A DNA stretch of 64,000 bases from Aphrophora alni (taxonomy: Eukaryota > Arthropoda > Insecta > Hemiptera > Aphrophoridae), in assembly GCA_963513935.1 (NCBI GenBank), contig OY740768.1, positions 77,352,877-77,416,876 of the forward strand, read 5' to 3'. Below are positions 21,661 to 34,696 of the stretch, one piece after another; positions within the stretch are counted from its first letter, which is position 1, and each line of letters opens with the position of its first letter. The notes under the pieces are model-generated. The model was not told the DNA's origin, searched no databases, and worked only from the letters and a program-made list of their open reading frames with translations. Both the position numbers and the translations under genes were made by a program.

Positions 21661-24600
21661 ACGTCTAAGTTCTTATATTGTCAAAATCAATGCCCAAAAA
21701 TTTTGGCATTATGTTTTGTTATTCTATGAGCGCACAATTAAAAAAAAAATGAAGAAAAGAAATACGAAAAAAGGTTTGAACAGGGAAGGGCAAAAAAGAC
21801 TCATTATTGGAAAGGAGTAGAACCTTGGCTGATCATAAAAAAGACTGGAAAATAATTAGTGATATATATATATAATATAATTTATTTAATAGAGAACAAA
21901 GATATGACAATCTCAGATATAAAAAAATATGGGAACATGTATGCCGGCCACTTTTAATTTTCCAAAATAATTGTCTGCAAAACTTGTTAAGTGGCCACAA
22001 AACCAATTCAGATCGATCAAGATTAATTAACTACACCCACCTGTTATCTTAAACTTTAAACTCCAACCAAGTAATTATATTCCTATTGTTATTCAAACCG
22101 TTACTCATCATGTCATACTTTCACCCATCAAGCTTGTAAGTTTCCACCAAATTGATGTTGTTAATGTTACGTGTTTAATATTTATTTTATTTGAGACAGT
22201 TGATAATACAGTATTACTTTTATAATTTGAAAATCCATATACATAAAAGCTACCCTAGGCAATTCAAAGACAATACACAATATTAGGAACTGAATTTTTA
22301 TGAATAAAAAAACTGTAAATAATTAGATTGTAAGAACAATAATTGGGAAGCGTGCTTAGACTAAGGTTAAACATTTACATCACCTGAGGTTGAATCGTTC
22401 ACCCAAATGATCATTCGCAGCTATTATCCCAACATTGCCTAATTAACAACACTAGTACCAAACTACGAATTCCACCATTGCACATTACATTTTATGATTT
22501 TGCAGCAAATGGCAACCAAACACTTTACTTGGAAATTTATCTTGTCCTATTTATGTAAATGAATCAATTTCGGCAAATTAGCACGTTCATTTTTAATGAA
22601 CCCACCATAGGCTACTACTAGACTCTTCTAAAACAAGATTATCCAATTTTGGGAGAAAAACCGAAAGACAATAAAACACACAACACAACTCAACTACCCT
22701 GTTTGATCCCTCGAAGCACACTGTGTAGTCATACTGCTTTTCAGTCAAATATGTGTAGACATTGGTGGTACATCCACAAAACCAGCCTTTCCATTAAGGT
22801 ATTTTTCCAGAAGGAAATAACGAGCAGTGGATTTGAAATCATCACCAATTCTTATGACTAAAGTTCCTGTTTTCAATCTTTCTGACTGTCTTGAACAATC
22901 AATAAAAAAAAAAGTACTTTAGTTGGAAAACTTTTAATTTCAATGTAAGTAGGTCGTCATTGTCATGGTAATATGGCAATTGAAATCTAAAGTAATTATC
23001 ATATACTACCATTAATATTATTATATGGATAGTATTTTGAATTTAAATACAGTTTCATGTTTTCAATATTGCAATAATTAAAATGTGCACTCGATACAGT
23101 AGCAGTATTTTTAATACAGGTTTGAAATCTGATAATGACATAACGATGTTTTTTCGACATAGTTGATGTTTTTATAGTCCAAGTTCGAAATTATGTTTTT
23201 GGAAGCGATGAAAACTCATAAAGTTCCCATTTCATAAAAGCCATTGATATGGCTCTCGTTCTTTTAATTGCAATATAGAACTTTTGTCTAACTTTTGTTA
23301 GAATGATTCTAACAATACAAATTCCTGTTTAACATTTAAAATTATTTGCTTCTAACTTTTGAACAACCCAAGTAAATATTTAAGCGGTACACAAAAATCA
23401 ATTTTTTGTAGATAAAATCTCTGTTTCAACACCCATCGCAACAGATGAACAAGTCCGACTTATTTTTTCAAAAATATTTATCATTGAAGTTGCAAAACCC
23501 ACATTTTAACTCTATCAACTTCGGTTTCACATATTTTTTAAAACATAAATGAAATTTTATTATTTACAAATTTCATTTCTGTATCAGCAGTGCCATCTTA
23601 TTGCAAAATATTTCTTTCTATTAATAAATTACTTTTATTCGGAAGTGTGTATACATTTTGTTGGTGTACTGGAATTCATATTTGATCCCTGTTATCATCA
23701 TTAATAATTTGAAGAATAAGGCGTGTGTGAATGGCACTCATAATCTATAATACAATCGTTACTGGGAATTTGAGAGTCAATATCTAATACATGATTCATT
23801 TTTGTTGTTCTTGTTGATTAATTTATAACCAAGAATAGAATTAAAAAATATCCTATTATTCAATGTTAACACTTCGAACTGAACTTTGTGACTGTTAATT
23901 TTTATACCCTTGTTTTCCGTAATATTTATATTTATCAAATTTTGAAACACTTGTATTCGCTGTAAAAACAAATCCCATTATTTTAGTTTTGTTCCCTTTA
24001 AATGAAGAAAAATTGTAATATTTTCCTTTCTAAAATTAATTAACTGTCCGTATTGATCTTAAATTCTAATAACGATTTTGTAAAGAGCTCCTTTACAATT
24101 TATCTGCAGATAAATAACATGAGTTTTTCAAGTATTTTGAATCCTGGTTCATTAACCGGATAGAATTCATATACATGATATTCAATTCTGTTTTTTTTTT
24201 TCCCTTTTCTTTTTTTCCCTTCTTTTTTTCATTACTGCATACAACACGAATGACATCTCCTTTAACAATAGTCACTTGATTATGTGAAACTTGTTGTGTA
24301 CTGTATTAATTTTTAGTTTACCCTCTGTATTAAAACTTAATAATAGTGTAAAACTGTTGCTTTAAAAAAAATATATACACAATAAATTTCAGCTTTCAAT
24401 ATATTAATTAATTAAGTCTGATACATTTTTGTATATTAAAAAAATTCTTTAGTGAAAAATACCTGTTTCGTTAGTCACTTGAGATAACACAATAGTTGTA
24501 CATTACTGTTCATTAGTTCCACAGTAAATTTTATCATTTTAAACTTTTTTGATAATCGGTTTGGAATTATAGGTTATTAAATCAATTGGTGGAAAATATT

Positions 24601-25505
24601 TGGATGTGCAAAAAATTTCTAGCTGAAAAACAAATCATGACTGTGATTGAAAATCTAAACACAAATGTTTGCAAACTCACACCACCCACTCATAAAACTA
24701 CAGTATTAACAGTTTTTTCTATGAACAAACTAAATTTTCTACTACAGTATTTTACTTACCAAGGACTAAATCTACATTTACTTTATTGCAAATATTATTG
24801 TAAATGATTGTTATTGCAATTGAGAAAATACAACCTAGCATCTTTGATAATGCAAATACACCACATTGTATGACTGTAAAATACCCTTGGGTAATAAGTC
24901 AAAGCAGACTATAGAAAGTATAACTCATTGAAACATACAAACTCCTAAGGGAAGACAGTAAGCCTAACATTTGAAAACATCTTCTTTTACGATTCCATTT
25001 AAATATAATTTTTGTTTGCCATTTCTTCTTAATTTTACGTTATTATACTTATTTACTAAATTCATAATCAATAATAATAATAATTTACTAATATTAGGTT
25101 ATGTGCAAAATATTACGGTAATAATTTTGGGAAGGGATATAAGTAGAAACCAAATAAATGTATTGTATAGATAGTATTATTTATTTTAACACTTAAAATA
25201 TTTTATTGTAGCCTCACAAATATGGAATGGACACACTTAGAGAAAAAATAATAACAAAAATACTTTTTGATGCCTACATTTAAAAAGAAGAATGGCGTAA
25301 AATGCGTTTTGTAAAAAACATTGAACAAAACTTATCTTTAGCCTAACTTCTAATAGAGAATGATCTACAATCTGTTTAGAGAAAAACACATAAAAACCTA
25401 TTTAAACAGTAGTTTGTACATTAAAATGGCAAATGATTAATGTTTAGAGAGAAAACATAAAATAAAAATTATAATGTAGCTACTAAGTTATACTGGTTAC
25501 TTTGA
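21661..25505. other. Long AT-rich stretch, nothing recognised
   Basis: Short open frames occur (22649-22861, 23777-23971, 24586-24807) but none shows a family motif, and codon content follows the local base composition. A polypurine/polypyrimidine strand asymmetry is visible at about 24190-24232. Confidence 0.45.
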
Positions 25506-25509
25506 GATG

Positions 25510-26290
25510 AGATACAGCAAAGTTTTCCAAGCCTTTTTTTCTGCAAAAGTTTTAATTATAGGTTCAAAGTTAATGGTTCTTCTGTTTAGATTCAATTGAT
25601 AAAATTCCAAAGTCGGACAACCTTTGAGGTACCATTGTTGACCTTATGCAGTTTTATATTACACTAAAAGATCTTTCTGCCAACGTCTTGGGCAGACAAC
25701 AAAATATGCTCAATCTACACAAACATTTAGAATTTTATAATTTTCAAACTCACTAACTTATTACGTTCAATAGTTTTTAAAACCTTCTCAGAAATATTTT
25801 TCAAATATAGTACTTCTTTCTCAGCCAGTTCCTTACTAACATCACAGTTGTACTTTTCTGAAAATGTGCACAATCTTCTTTCAGATATTTATCCCGTTCA
25901 TTTCTACATACTTCCATAAAAAAGAAAACTACTCTTGGATTTCCTTTTTAAGTAGTGAATTTGGTTGTCAAACTGACAATTAGATCTTCTATAATTTTAA
26001 AGAATACTTCCACTTCAAACTTCTCCTCTGGTGATTTACAAAAGTTTCACCTTTCTTACTTTCATCCCGGGGAAGTCTGGATCTAGACCATAAGCAGTTC
26101 CAACAAGTTTTGGCTTTGGCAAAATGTTGTCCCACTTGTTTTATAATGATTTTAAATCATTTATAAGGCTCTGGATGTTTTTTCCTTCTTTTTTGATATG
26201 TGACAAATGTTTATGATGACCTTGCCAGCAAGCGGAATGGTTTTATTTAACATGTAATTCATGTGACCGGATGATGGGGTAACCTCAGTC
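25510..26290 (-). pseudogene. hAT transposase C-terminal remnant (ZMYM/THAP12-like)
   Basis: On the minus strand, with repeated frame changes, one reads SGHMNYMLNKTIPLAGKV (near 26260), YGLDPDFPGMK (near 26080), EEKFEVEVFFKIIEDLIVSL (near 26000), a LAERSF-like dimerisation signature (near 25665-25690), STMVPQRLSDFGILSIES (near 25600) and FEPIIKTFAEKKAWK (near 25545). That order and the final 'AERSFS...L-ST---RL--L-ILSIE...F----FA-KKAR' signature are typical of the hAT dimerisation domain in transposon-derived ZMYM1/THAP12-like proteins. No ends or zinc finger were located. Confidence 0.7.
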
Positions 26291-26725
26291 ACAACTATAA
26301 AAAATAAGAATTGAACAGACAGTATAAATAGATAAACAATTTTTACTTAATTTATAGTTTCTAGCAATAGGTTTCTGTAATTAATTGGAGTTAAAAATTT
26401 TGATCCAAATGGATGCCATTAGAATGTATATGAATGTCTTGAGGTGAACACTCAATTTATATTTATTATTCCTTGACTTGGTCTCAACAGTAGGTAAAAT
26501 TTAATTTAAGAAAAGATGTGACAGCTCCTGTGATCTTTCCACTGCTGGTCTCCCACACCCAACTCTAGTACTCCAACATGTGTCTGACAATAAGTTTTAA
26601 GGAAACACCCACTATATCTTTTGGAATTTCCTATCTCATTGGGCTACAACTAAAGAGGTTGTAGAGTTGTTGGATAATTAAAAAAAAATTCTGGGCTTCA
26701 GTAAATCTATAGTACAAAATGAGTA
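26291..26725. other. No recognised feature
   Basis: Short AT-rich spacer between the hAT remnant and the pogo-type element. Confidence 0.4.
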
Positions 26726-26981
26726 TACAGTAGAACCCCTCTAATCCGTCACCTTTGGGACTGGGGGCATGGTCGGAACGCAAAAAAGGTCGGATTATTC
26801 GAAAAAAGTCAATATTTATTACATATTATATAAACAGATTTTTTTTAAGTGAAATAAGTGATATATAAACTTTTAAAAGTCTATATATAAACTTTGCAAC
26901 TACAGTAGAACTTCTGTTAACTGGCCTATATCGTATTGTACTGGTTGGATGAGAGTTTCCGAAAATAAATTGTAATTGAAA

Positions 26982-27129
26982 CACCAAAGCGGCGGCGAGT
27001 CAAACGACTTTGTCGATAGCGGTATCCCATTGTCGGCGGCGTAAAAACTCCGCGGCACCAAAGCAGCGGCGAGTCAAACGACTTTGTCGATAGCGGTATC
27101 CCATTGTCGGCGGCATAAAAACACCGCGT
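26982..27129. repeat. 74-bp tandem duplication inside the pogo element
   Basis: The unit starting CACCAAAGCGGCGGCGAGTC at 26982 is repeated at 27056 with only a few substitutions. Both copies are GC-rich relative to the surroundings. The minus-strand ORF across them is a repeat artefact. Confidence 0.9.
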
Positions 27130-27350
27130 CATTGGCACCCGTCGGTATAGCAGACATACAAAGCAACATCGTTTGATAGGCCGCTTTTTTTCCACGAATC
27201 AATTTAGTATACATTATGGAAAATAATACATTTCTTTTCAGTTTTCTTCTTGTCTTTGACTGGTTATGATCTATGTACAGTATATACAGTAAATAAAAAT
27301 GAGCGAGTTACGAAAACGGGAATACCGAAGCGTGTGTTGGTTTCGTTTCA

Positions 27351-27416
27351 GACGCGGTTAAATGTGTCAAAAGACTTGACAGAGGGGAATCTGTAAAAAA
27401 GCTTTGTAGTGTTTAA
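27351..27416 (+). pseudogene. Jerky/Tigger-type CENP-B helix-turn-helix scrap
   Basis: One frame reads DAVKCVKRLDRGESVKKLCS before a stop. This matches the first CENP-B-type helix-turn-helix in jerky/Tigger transposases ('-AV-RLD-GESV-KLC-'). It confirms that the surrounding TIR element is of pogo type; the DDE domain is gone. Confidence 0.75.
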
Positions 27417-27676
27417 TTTTTCACGAGAGATGACACAGCACTGAAGCGGGAAAGCGATAACAAACCGGAAAGAATGGCGCCAGACGGGCCGTGAGTCATC
27501 GACAAGTTGGCGAGTCGGCACAATATCGCGAGCTCGAGCACGGTCGGATTAACCGGAGTAACGGACCACCCGAGGACAGATTAGAGGGGTTCTACTGTAA
27601 TAGTAAATGTTGAGCAGGAAAGTTCTGTTATCTCTCTGCTACCTATATAGAGTGTATATCTCATGTTTGTACAAGT

Positions 27677-28345
27677 GTGTTTAGTATTGAACTGTATATT
27701 ATTTACGGGTTTCTTCTTTCAACTTGGACTGGAAAACTGTTTGAGTATGTCTCTATGTATATCAAGTCAGTGACAACTGAGCAAAAACAAAATAACTGTG
27801 ATGAATGTGAAGGTTTGTTGCATGGGAATTGTGTTAAATTGGATGCAAGGGATATTGAATATACAAGCAGTCAGGGTCAAATATGGGGATGTGATCCTAG
27901 TTCAAAGATTCATAGAAAGTCTATGATTCTTTCAGTGGGAACAAATAGGGTTACATTTGAAGATATAATGGAAATGATGAAAGAAATAAGGACAGATTTT
28001 GTGAGAGCTGAAGAGGGGCTGGGAAAGTCAATTGAAACTTGTTTTGAGGGAGTAAATGAACTCAAGGCTTTAATTGAAAAATTAAATGAGGACCAAAAAT
28101 GCATTATGATGAAATGGATATATTAACAAAGGAGAATGTTACTTTGAAAAAGCAGGTACAACACATCAAATAAAGGCGGATGAAATGGAACAATATCAAA
28201 GGCGAAATAGTTTGGAAATTCGTAGGATTCCTGAGACGCCTGGAGAGGATGTACTGGAAGTGATTAAGGCAGTGGGTGTGTCATTGGATTTTCTCATAGA
28301 AAGTGGAATGGTTGATGTGTTTGCCTTTAATTTAAGAAAAAAAGC
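27677..28345 (+). pseudogene. Jockey-type LINE ORF1 (PHD finger and coiled coil) fragment
   Basis: The 149-codon open block carries CDECEGLLHGNCVKLDARD, a partial PHD-like finger (its first Cys/His pairs are missing), then RKSMILSVGTNRVTFEDIMEMMKEIR and an acidic coiled-coil helix. After a frameshift at about 28115 the reading continues with EMEQYQRRNSLEIRRIPE and GEDVLEVIKAVGVSLD, the Transposase_22/FP-like domain used by these ORF1 proteins. The order finger, coiled coil, 'QYSRRN-LEI-GIPE' is characteristic of insect Jockey-clade ORF1. It stops matching near 28345, so the rest of ORF1 and all of ORF2 are absent. ORF1 proteins bind element RNA. Confidence 0.8.
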
Positions 28346-28454
28346 TATAAATTTGATATGATTTGTTCACTTTTACACGTTGATGAGTGACATTGGCAAT
28401 ATTTATTTTACTGGTATAAACTGAAATTTTTTCTACTTAATTTTATTGGTTTAA

Positions 28455-30153
28455 CTTTCATAATGGCACGAGGCTCAAAGTGAGCCGATGTCGCCACTGA
28501 TGTAGACAGACAACTGTAAAAAACTCTGATATTGCAACTCGTCATTAGGGTTACTTAAAACCATCCTATCGAAATAAATGTTATACCATTGTAAAGCTGA
28601 CGTTTCGTAGATGCATATACATGTAATCAAAAGTTCATAAAACGCTATAAAAATAAGTTTGCCGTGTTTTAGACAGAAAATGAAGGCTAGGCAAAGGAAA
28701 CAAAATGGAGTCGTCGTTTAGCAAGCGTGAAAGTAGGCCTTACCGACCAATTTCCTTGAAAATTATTATACTGTTCTTAGTACAAATCTTTACCTATCCA
28801 ACAGAGTTCGCCACATGTCAGTATGACAAATAGTTTCATTCTAGGTTGTGTGCAAACAAAAAAACCGACTTTACCCTAGTAAATGAATTCTTAGAAACAT
28901 GAATTATACACCATTGAAAAGCTCGTATTTCAAGCTTTTAGAGTCATGTAATTTGATTATCGTGGTATAGTAGGGAAAATTTGAATTAATTCTTGGAAGT
29001 TTACTGTTTTTTCCGGCAGATACCTGCACTCGACGGCTAAAGAACTGTAACCTACTTCCTCTCTTGTTTAGTCTATAAATAACTTTAGATTTGCCCTATC
29101 TGACAGGTTCTTATCTCTTTGTATAGACAAAATACAGACCTTTCCAAAGATTTAAACCATCAAGTTTTAGTCAGTCATATGGAACATAAAGACAACGTGG
29201 TTTCGGAGTGACCGTTGCAAACGAAAGCAATATGGCGTGAGTGTTGTCGCTTTCAACATATTTCTTGTGATAAATCGAGTGTATTCATTGATTATAAAAG
29301 TGTATTATATAAGTTTATATGTGTTATTCTTTGTAGAATCTATTGTGTCTTATTGTTATAGTGAAATCTAGTGAATGTTGATTTAGGTCTACAAATCATT
29401 ACTACCAAGGCGTTAGTGCATAAGCCTTGCAATTTATTCCTTTTTACTGGTAAGTGGTAATATTATTTTGAAAATTTTAGAATTTGATTTTTTTTTTTTA
29501 CCAATTGTTATTCATATTTATACTAGAAAACTTTTGTAATACTCGTAAAAAATGTAAAAATAGATTTTCTGCGCTCAATTGGACTTTGAAGTGAAATTTG
29601 GCATTGGATTTTCGTGTTTTTTTTTGTTCTTTGCAATACTGACTCCAAAATTATTATTCAAACTTTTTTTTACATTACACTATAAATTCTATGCACATTT
29701 CTGAACATAAGTTGGTCAGAATTTATATTTAGAAGTTGGTTTTCCATAAATATTACAATTTTTGGTGATTTATTGAAAATAAGCTGACCATTCCTCTTTT
29801 TTTGTAAAACAATTTTTTAAATATTCAAAATGTAACAAATTTATATATTTTTTTTCCGAAATGTATTCACAAATATATCACTAAAATTTTGTAAATCTTA
29901 GAAAAAGGTTGTAAGCTTTTGATTTTGGGTGATACAGGTATTTCTGAAAAATGATAACATCTTTTTTGACATGTAACATACTTACTCCAAAACCATTTCA
30001 AAAAATTATTTTTTTATTACATAGATAAATTCTATGCATCTTTCTGAGAAAAATGATGTCTTATAAGTTAGATTTTGTTATATATTAATATATTTTATTA
30101 ATTTTTAAACAAACAAAGAAAATTAACATTGCCAAGTGTTGACATTTCAAGGG
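28455..30153. mobile_element. TTAA-flanked non-autonomous element, copy 1
   Basis: TTAA lies on both sides (28451-28454 and 30154-30157). The body of 1,699 bp aligns over its full length with 43848-45595 in the same orientation, with small indels. The ends here are poorly matched to each other (CTTTCATAATGGC against CCCTTGAAATGTC in reverse complement). Just inside the left end is GGCTCAAAGTGAGCC, a 5-bp stem with a 5-nt loop. No transposase frame is present. TTAA specificity and size point to a piggyBac-dependent element, which is an inference. Confidence 0.85.
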
Positions 30154-30392
30154 TTAAGATACTGTATCCATATCACTAGTTGGGGAAAATCCAAATATTA
30201 TTTTATTCAGGAGAGACTAAAAGTAAATCTGACAATTTCGTGAAAATTGTCACAATCATTTTCCTTCAGTTTTGTTGGCTCAGACTCTTGTACTATAAAA
30301 TTCCTATAGCATGCCAAAGTTTTTCCTTTTCTATCGCTTACTGTAACTATGTCATTTGTTGTCTAAACAGTTTGCTTTACTTTCTCATATAT

Positions 30393-30426
30393 ATAACTTT
30401 CTCTAATGTATATTAGAGAAAGTTAT
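30393..30426. repeat. Perfect 15-bp hairpin
   Basis: ATAACTTTCTCTAAT and ATTAGAGAAAGTTAT pair exactly around a GTAT loop. No tail of T follows, and no associated element was seen. Confidence 0.9.
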
Positions 30427-31866
30427 GACAGACCAAAAAACTGGCAAAGAGTTTTTGACAGAAAAATCCATTTTGGAAACGATGGTTATGCAGTTCTCTA
30501 CAGCCCAAACTAATGGACCGATTATAATCAAATTTGGTATGTTGGCATATTTTGGCTACATCTTTGAATTTTTCTTTTTATCACCAATTCAGATTTCTCA
30601 AACTTAGCTTTATGATTTGGATCAAAATGGAGCTCCTAAAAGGCCAAATCAAATATTTTGGTCATTATATCTCCAAAAATGCTGGTTCATGATTTATTGG
30701 TAAAACAAACAATTATTTATAATCACCCATGGAGCTATTATATAATACAGTTTTACAAAATTGACAACAGATTTCATTCAAATTTTGGGAAATATGAAGA
30801 TTACCAATGTGCAAAATCCCTAGTAAAATCAAATTATGATTCAGAAATAATTGACAAACAAAGATGAACCCTGACCGCCCTCATTTAAACTTGATTTCGT
30901 CTCAAAATATTTATGCCCAAGACAAGTTTTATGATAAAAGTGAAGCAACTTTATTTAGTCAGACCTTATTTAAATATATAAATATTGTTTAAAATAATTT
31001 ATAAAAAGGTTATAATTATATATAAATCTAAGGTTGCGTCTATGATTGATTTTCAATTGAACATTGACAACTACTGAAACGAAATTTCCGTCAACAAATA
31101 GTTTTGTTTAATTATACTTAAATTGTAAATGTGTGAATGAGAAAGTTTGTGCAGTTCTTTAGTCAACTCTCTATTTAGTTTTCTTTTTATTTAATGAGTT
31201 ACTAATAAATTGTTCAATTATAACTTCTTTTTCACACAATTCCATTTTCTTCTTTCAAATGTAGTTTGTAACTATTTACAGCACTCCTTTCATGGAAGGT
31301 TTAGTACTTTTTCAGTCTTTGCTACTAAATAATTGTTGTACTGTTCACACACTGACAATATCCAACCTTACTTTTAAGTCTGCTTTTAGAGACATGGAAA
31401 TTTTATCAGAAGTTCTTTTTCCTACAGGATATTTTTCAGGTTCCAATCTGCACAATTTACTGTACATTCATCAAAACTTAAAGGGGAAGACTTTGATAAT
31501 TTTTTTGATATTTCATCACTTTTTTGTACTGACACATGAATTGGTACAGAAATGATACTTTAATTTTTATGAATGTTTTGACTTTTGAGCTGATTTGAAC
31601 ATTTTCCAATAGTAAAAAAGGCTCATTTTCAAAGTTAAATATCTCAGCATTATCTTTTTATAAACTTACGTTCAAAGTTTCTAATATAGGCATATAAGGC
31701 CTATCAAAATTTGAGAACAAAAATTGTGAACTGTAACATTTCACTAAATATAGATTAAAAAATTATATATAAAGATGAACTTGAAACACACCCATACACA
31801 ACAGTTAGTCAAGAATCTGACCTTACATTTTTTCTATTTATAAAATTTCAGATTATGAGATTTATG

Positions 31867-31914
31867 TATATATATATATATAAATGTATTTATGTGTGTG
31901 TGTGTGTGTGTGTG
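31867..31914. repeat. (TA)n and (TG)n microsatellite
   Basis: A TA run is followed, after a 9-bp break, by about 12 TG units. Confidence 0.9.
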
Positions 31915-34158
31915 TTTTTCCTTTCCATAGAAAGCGTTTATCTGTCATTGAGGAAGTCAACAAGACACTTAAAGAATATCCAATTTCCACAAAATGATAA
32001 CAACTTGAGTACCAATATTGCATCAAGTTTGGCGATAAGACACATTTTAAAGATTCAGCAGGTTTTAATCATCACATACGTAAAGGATTAGTACAAATTA
32101 CAACTATTTCAAAGTAGACTGCACAATAGCGACTCACATTTCAATAGACCATGAACAAGCTGAAATGGTGATGTCATTTACCAAGTTCATACTTTTGTCA
32201 TACAAGACCGTTTATGTCACTGTCCTGAACTTATGAATGAAGCAGGGTCAAACATGGGTTTGTTGTATATTCCATTTTTTTAAAACCACAACACATTGTG
32301 GGTATTTTAGTTTGCTCGATAGCCAAAAAATATAATTGTTTATTTTATGACTATTAAAAATACTGAACTGTGTTGCAAGTAGAGTATTTCAGTCTTACCC
32401 ACTACTAATTTAGAGTATTATCTAACCTAACCTAATACCTACTAGGGATATTGAGTAAACTAAAATTAAAATATTCACAAAGCGTTGTGGTTACTTTCGA
32501 ACAACCAGTGGCTGACATATAACCTGAATGCTTTGTTGACATTTATGCTTACCCAGATTACATGGAGTTAAAAATTCGGGCAACAGGTAAATTCAGCAAT
32601 TACGAGTTGCACACACACTAAATACTCAAAACTTTGTTATGAAATATGTTATAGTATAACAGGTTTTAAACTAGATAATTTGCTAATAAAGGACAAAAAA
32701 AATTAATTTACATAGTTCAATAGTTTTTGTTTACATTTATTATCAAAATATACGGATTCAAACACTACTCGTTTTTAAATTAATATAATCATTGTGGCCA
32801 TATTCAGACAATAACATGGCTGATTAAACAAAATAGGTTACAGAAATAATTTCCAGAAAATAAATCAGTTTCAATTATGTTTAATGCATTCAAGAATATT
32901 GCAAGTTGAAGAAACACTCTGATAAGTTTCAATGTTACGGACCCCCCGACAACAAACAACTCGCTCTCTTGAATAACTTGCATCACATCAACATGTTCAC
33001 AATAAGAAGAGAACAGAAACAAGTAAAAACCAATTTCAAATACACAAAAACCATTTATAAAATTAAATTTTACAGACAAGTGAATATAACCACCCCATCC
33101 CGATAAAGTCTTTATACAAATATTGATGTTTTACAAAAGAAAAATTAAATTAACTTAAAATGAAATGTAATTAAGATATATATTATATATAAAAGAGGAA
33201 TGACATTTCAAAATTAAATACAAATACTTGTACATAGGCATTTAATGATATATCATTAATAGTACAAAATATAATATAGCTAGGAAGGTATTTTTTCTGT
33301 TATATTTAATGTAGATATTAAAATAATTTTAATTTAATAGTTTGAGCTGTCCCTTCCAGCTAAATAATGATTTTGTTGCTAATGAAAGAATATAAAAAAG
33401 ATACGCTAAAACTTTATGCTGGCTTTTTTTACATCATTTAAGGTAGGGTCTCTGACAGAAACATTTATTTTCCTATTTACAACTGAGCTAGTTCAATAAT
33501 CTCCGTGCTTTTTTGATTTTATACATCCTTGTACTCTACAAATGTAGGCCTACTGAACATGTTATAACTGCCATATTTAACTACTGACTCAACTCTTTCT
33601 ATAAACATTTTATATACTGTAATTCAATTCTCTTCAACTTAACACAGGAAACATGAATCAAATAATGCTTTCAGCAATTTGTTCTATTTAATAAAATTAC
33701 GTTATAAAAATATATGTTTGGTTACTTGATTTTTAATGTTATACAATATAAAATTGTTTTATACAAACTAATGCATTGTAAAACTAAACACATTTGATTT
33801 TACGTTGGTTCTATCATGTCAAGCGTTAAACAAAACAACATTAATGGAAGAGATATACCCAAAATGTTATATATATATATTGACACTATATGTTTTAGAG
33901 TTCAATGGCTTTAAACCAACACTTATGTTTACAACAATTAGGCTTCCTTCCGACAAACAGGTTGAGCTCAATATTTACTACCAGTTACACACGTTAAACA
34001 GTAGTGCACATCAAATGCTTGGGTGCTGTTCTTGAGAACAAATTCGAGGCTATTGACAATTTTCTATCCTAATAATAAGTTTATCATTCTTTTCTTACAA
34101 CTTAATATACAAAATGAAAGTGATGAAATTGAGCATGGTAGATGTAGTGAACGAGTTG

Positions 34159-34164
34159 TTTATT
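34159..34164 (-). terminator. Poly(A) signal AATAAA after the 34.2-kb terminal exon
   Basis: AATAAA on the minus strand lies 60 nt after the stop codon at 34224-34226. This supports the exon upstream of it being a real 3' terminal exon. Confidence 0.6.
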
Positions 34165-34223
34165 GATTCTCATTCAGGCTCCAGGCCATTCCTTCCCTAC
34201 CTTCACACTTTAAATGTTCCCTT

Positions 34224-34309
34224 CTAGTACTCTTCTATGTCGTACATATCATTCATATCTAGCTCGTCCAATTGCATACTCTGGAAGTCCACTTTGTACC
34301 GAAGAAGAC
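34224..34309 (-). CDS. 3' terminal coding exon A of an unidentified gene
   Basis: On the minus strand a TTTGCAG acceptor (34310-34316) is followed by 2 nt and 27 codons, [20 protein letters not shown] then MYDIEEY, and a TAG. The reason to call it coding is the paralogous exon at 58411-58490, with the same phase and [12 protein letters not shown]. Between them the first 12 codons differ mainly by conservative or silent changes, the signature of selection on protein. The protein ends in an acidic EEY, a form known to bind CAP-Gly domains in other proteins, though that role is only a possibility. I do not recognise the family. Upstream exons were not found in the window. Confidence 0.65.
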
Positions 34310-34696
34310 CTGCAAATAATTAAATTAATTACAACAATGATAACAGTTGTATGTTAATACTTACAAATTCATAATAAAAACCAAATTTTGGATATTGTGT
34401 AATGTTGATCAAGATAAAATATTATTTCACTCAAAAATATAATTACAGAACAAGTTGCAAGACAACTACATTTTGAAAACATTATTAGACTTTAAATATA
34501 AAAGAAACACAAAGAAGATGTTTATTAATTAAATTAGGAAATAACTTTGAAAAATTCCAGAGGAAATGAAAATCAATCCAGCATAACCGCTTCGTTCTAG
34601 CCAAAATGGAAAGGGAAAACAAATTTATTTTTAAATTATTTGGCAAAAAATAAGAAATTTATATTAAATGTTGAGCTTGACTTATGAGAAAAACTA

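Larger units (their letters stand above)
26728..27597 (+). mobile_element. pogo/Tigger-type element, internally deleted
   Basis: The left end CAGTAGAACCCCTCTAATCC (26728) and the reverse complement of the right end CAGTAGAACCCCTCTAATCT match at 19 of 20 positions, and TA lies outside both (26726-26727, 27598-27599), as expected for Tc1/mariner-pogo insertion. The 870-bp body keeps only a scrap of transposase. A second pogo-like terminus, CAGTAGAACTTCTGTTAACT, starts at about 26904 inside it without a visible partner, which suggests nesting or recombination between relatives. GGTCGGATTA is repeated near both ends. Confidence 0.9.
30158..34158. other. AT-rich stretch; no gene recognised
   Basis: Contains a perfect hairpin (30393-30426) and a TA/TG microsatellite (31867-31914). 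Several short open frames (for example 30658-30867 and 31292-31555) show no family motif. The part nearest 34158 is probably sequence downstream of the minus-strand terminal exon. Confidence 0.4.

Noticed and set aside
22649..22861. 70-codon plus-strand ORF
   Set aside because: No family motif, splice context or paralogue; it fits chance expectation.
26926..27195. 89-codon minus-strand frame with an internal repeat
   Set aside because: It is the 74-bp tandem duplication in the pogo element read as protein.
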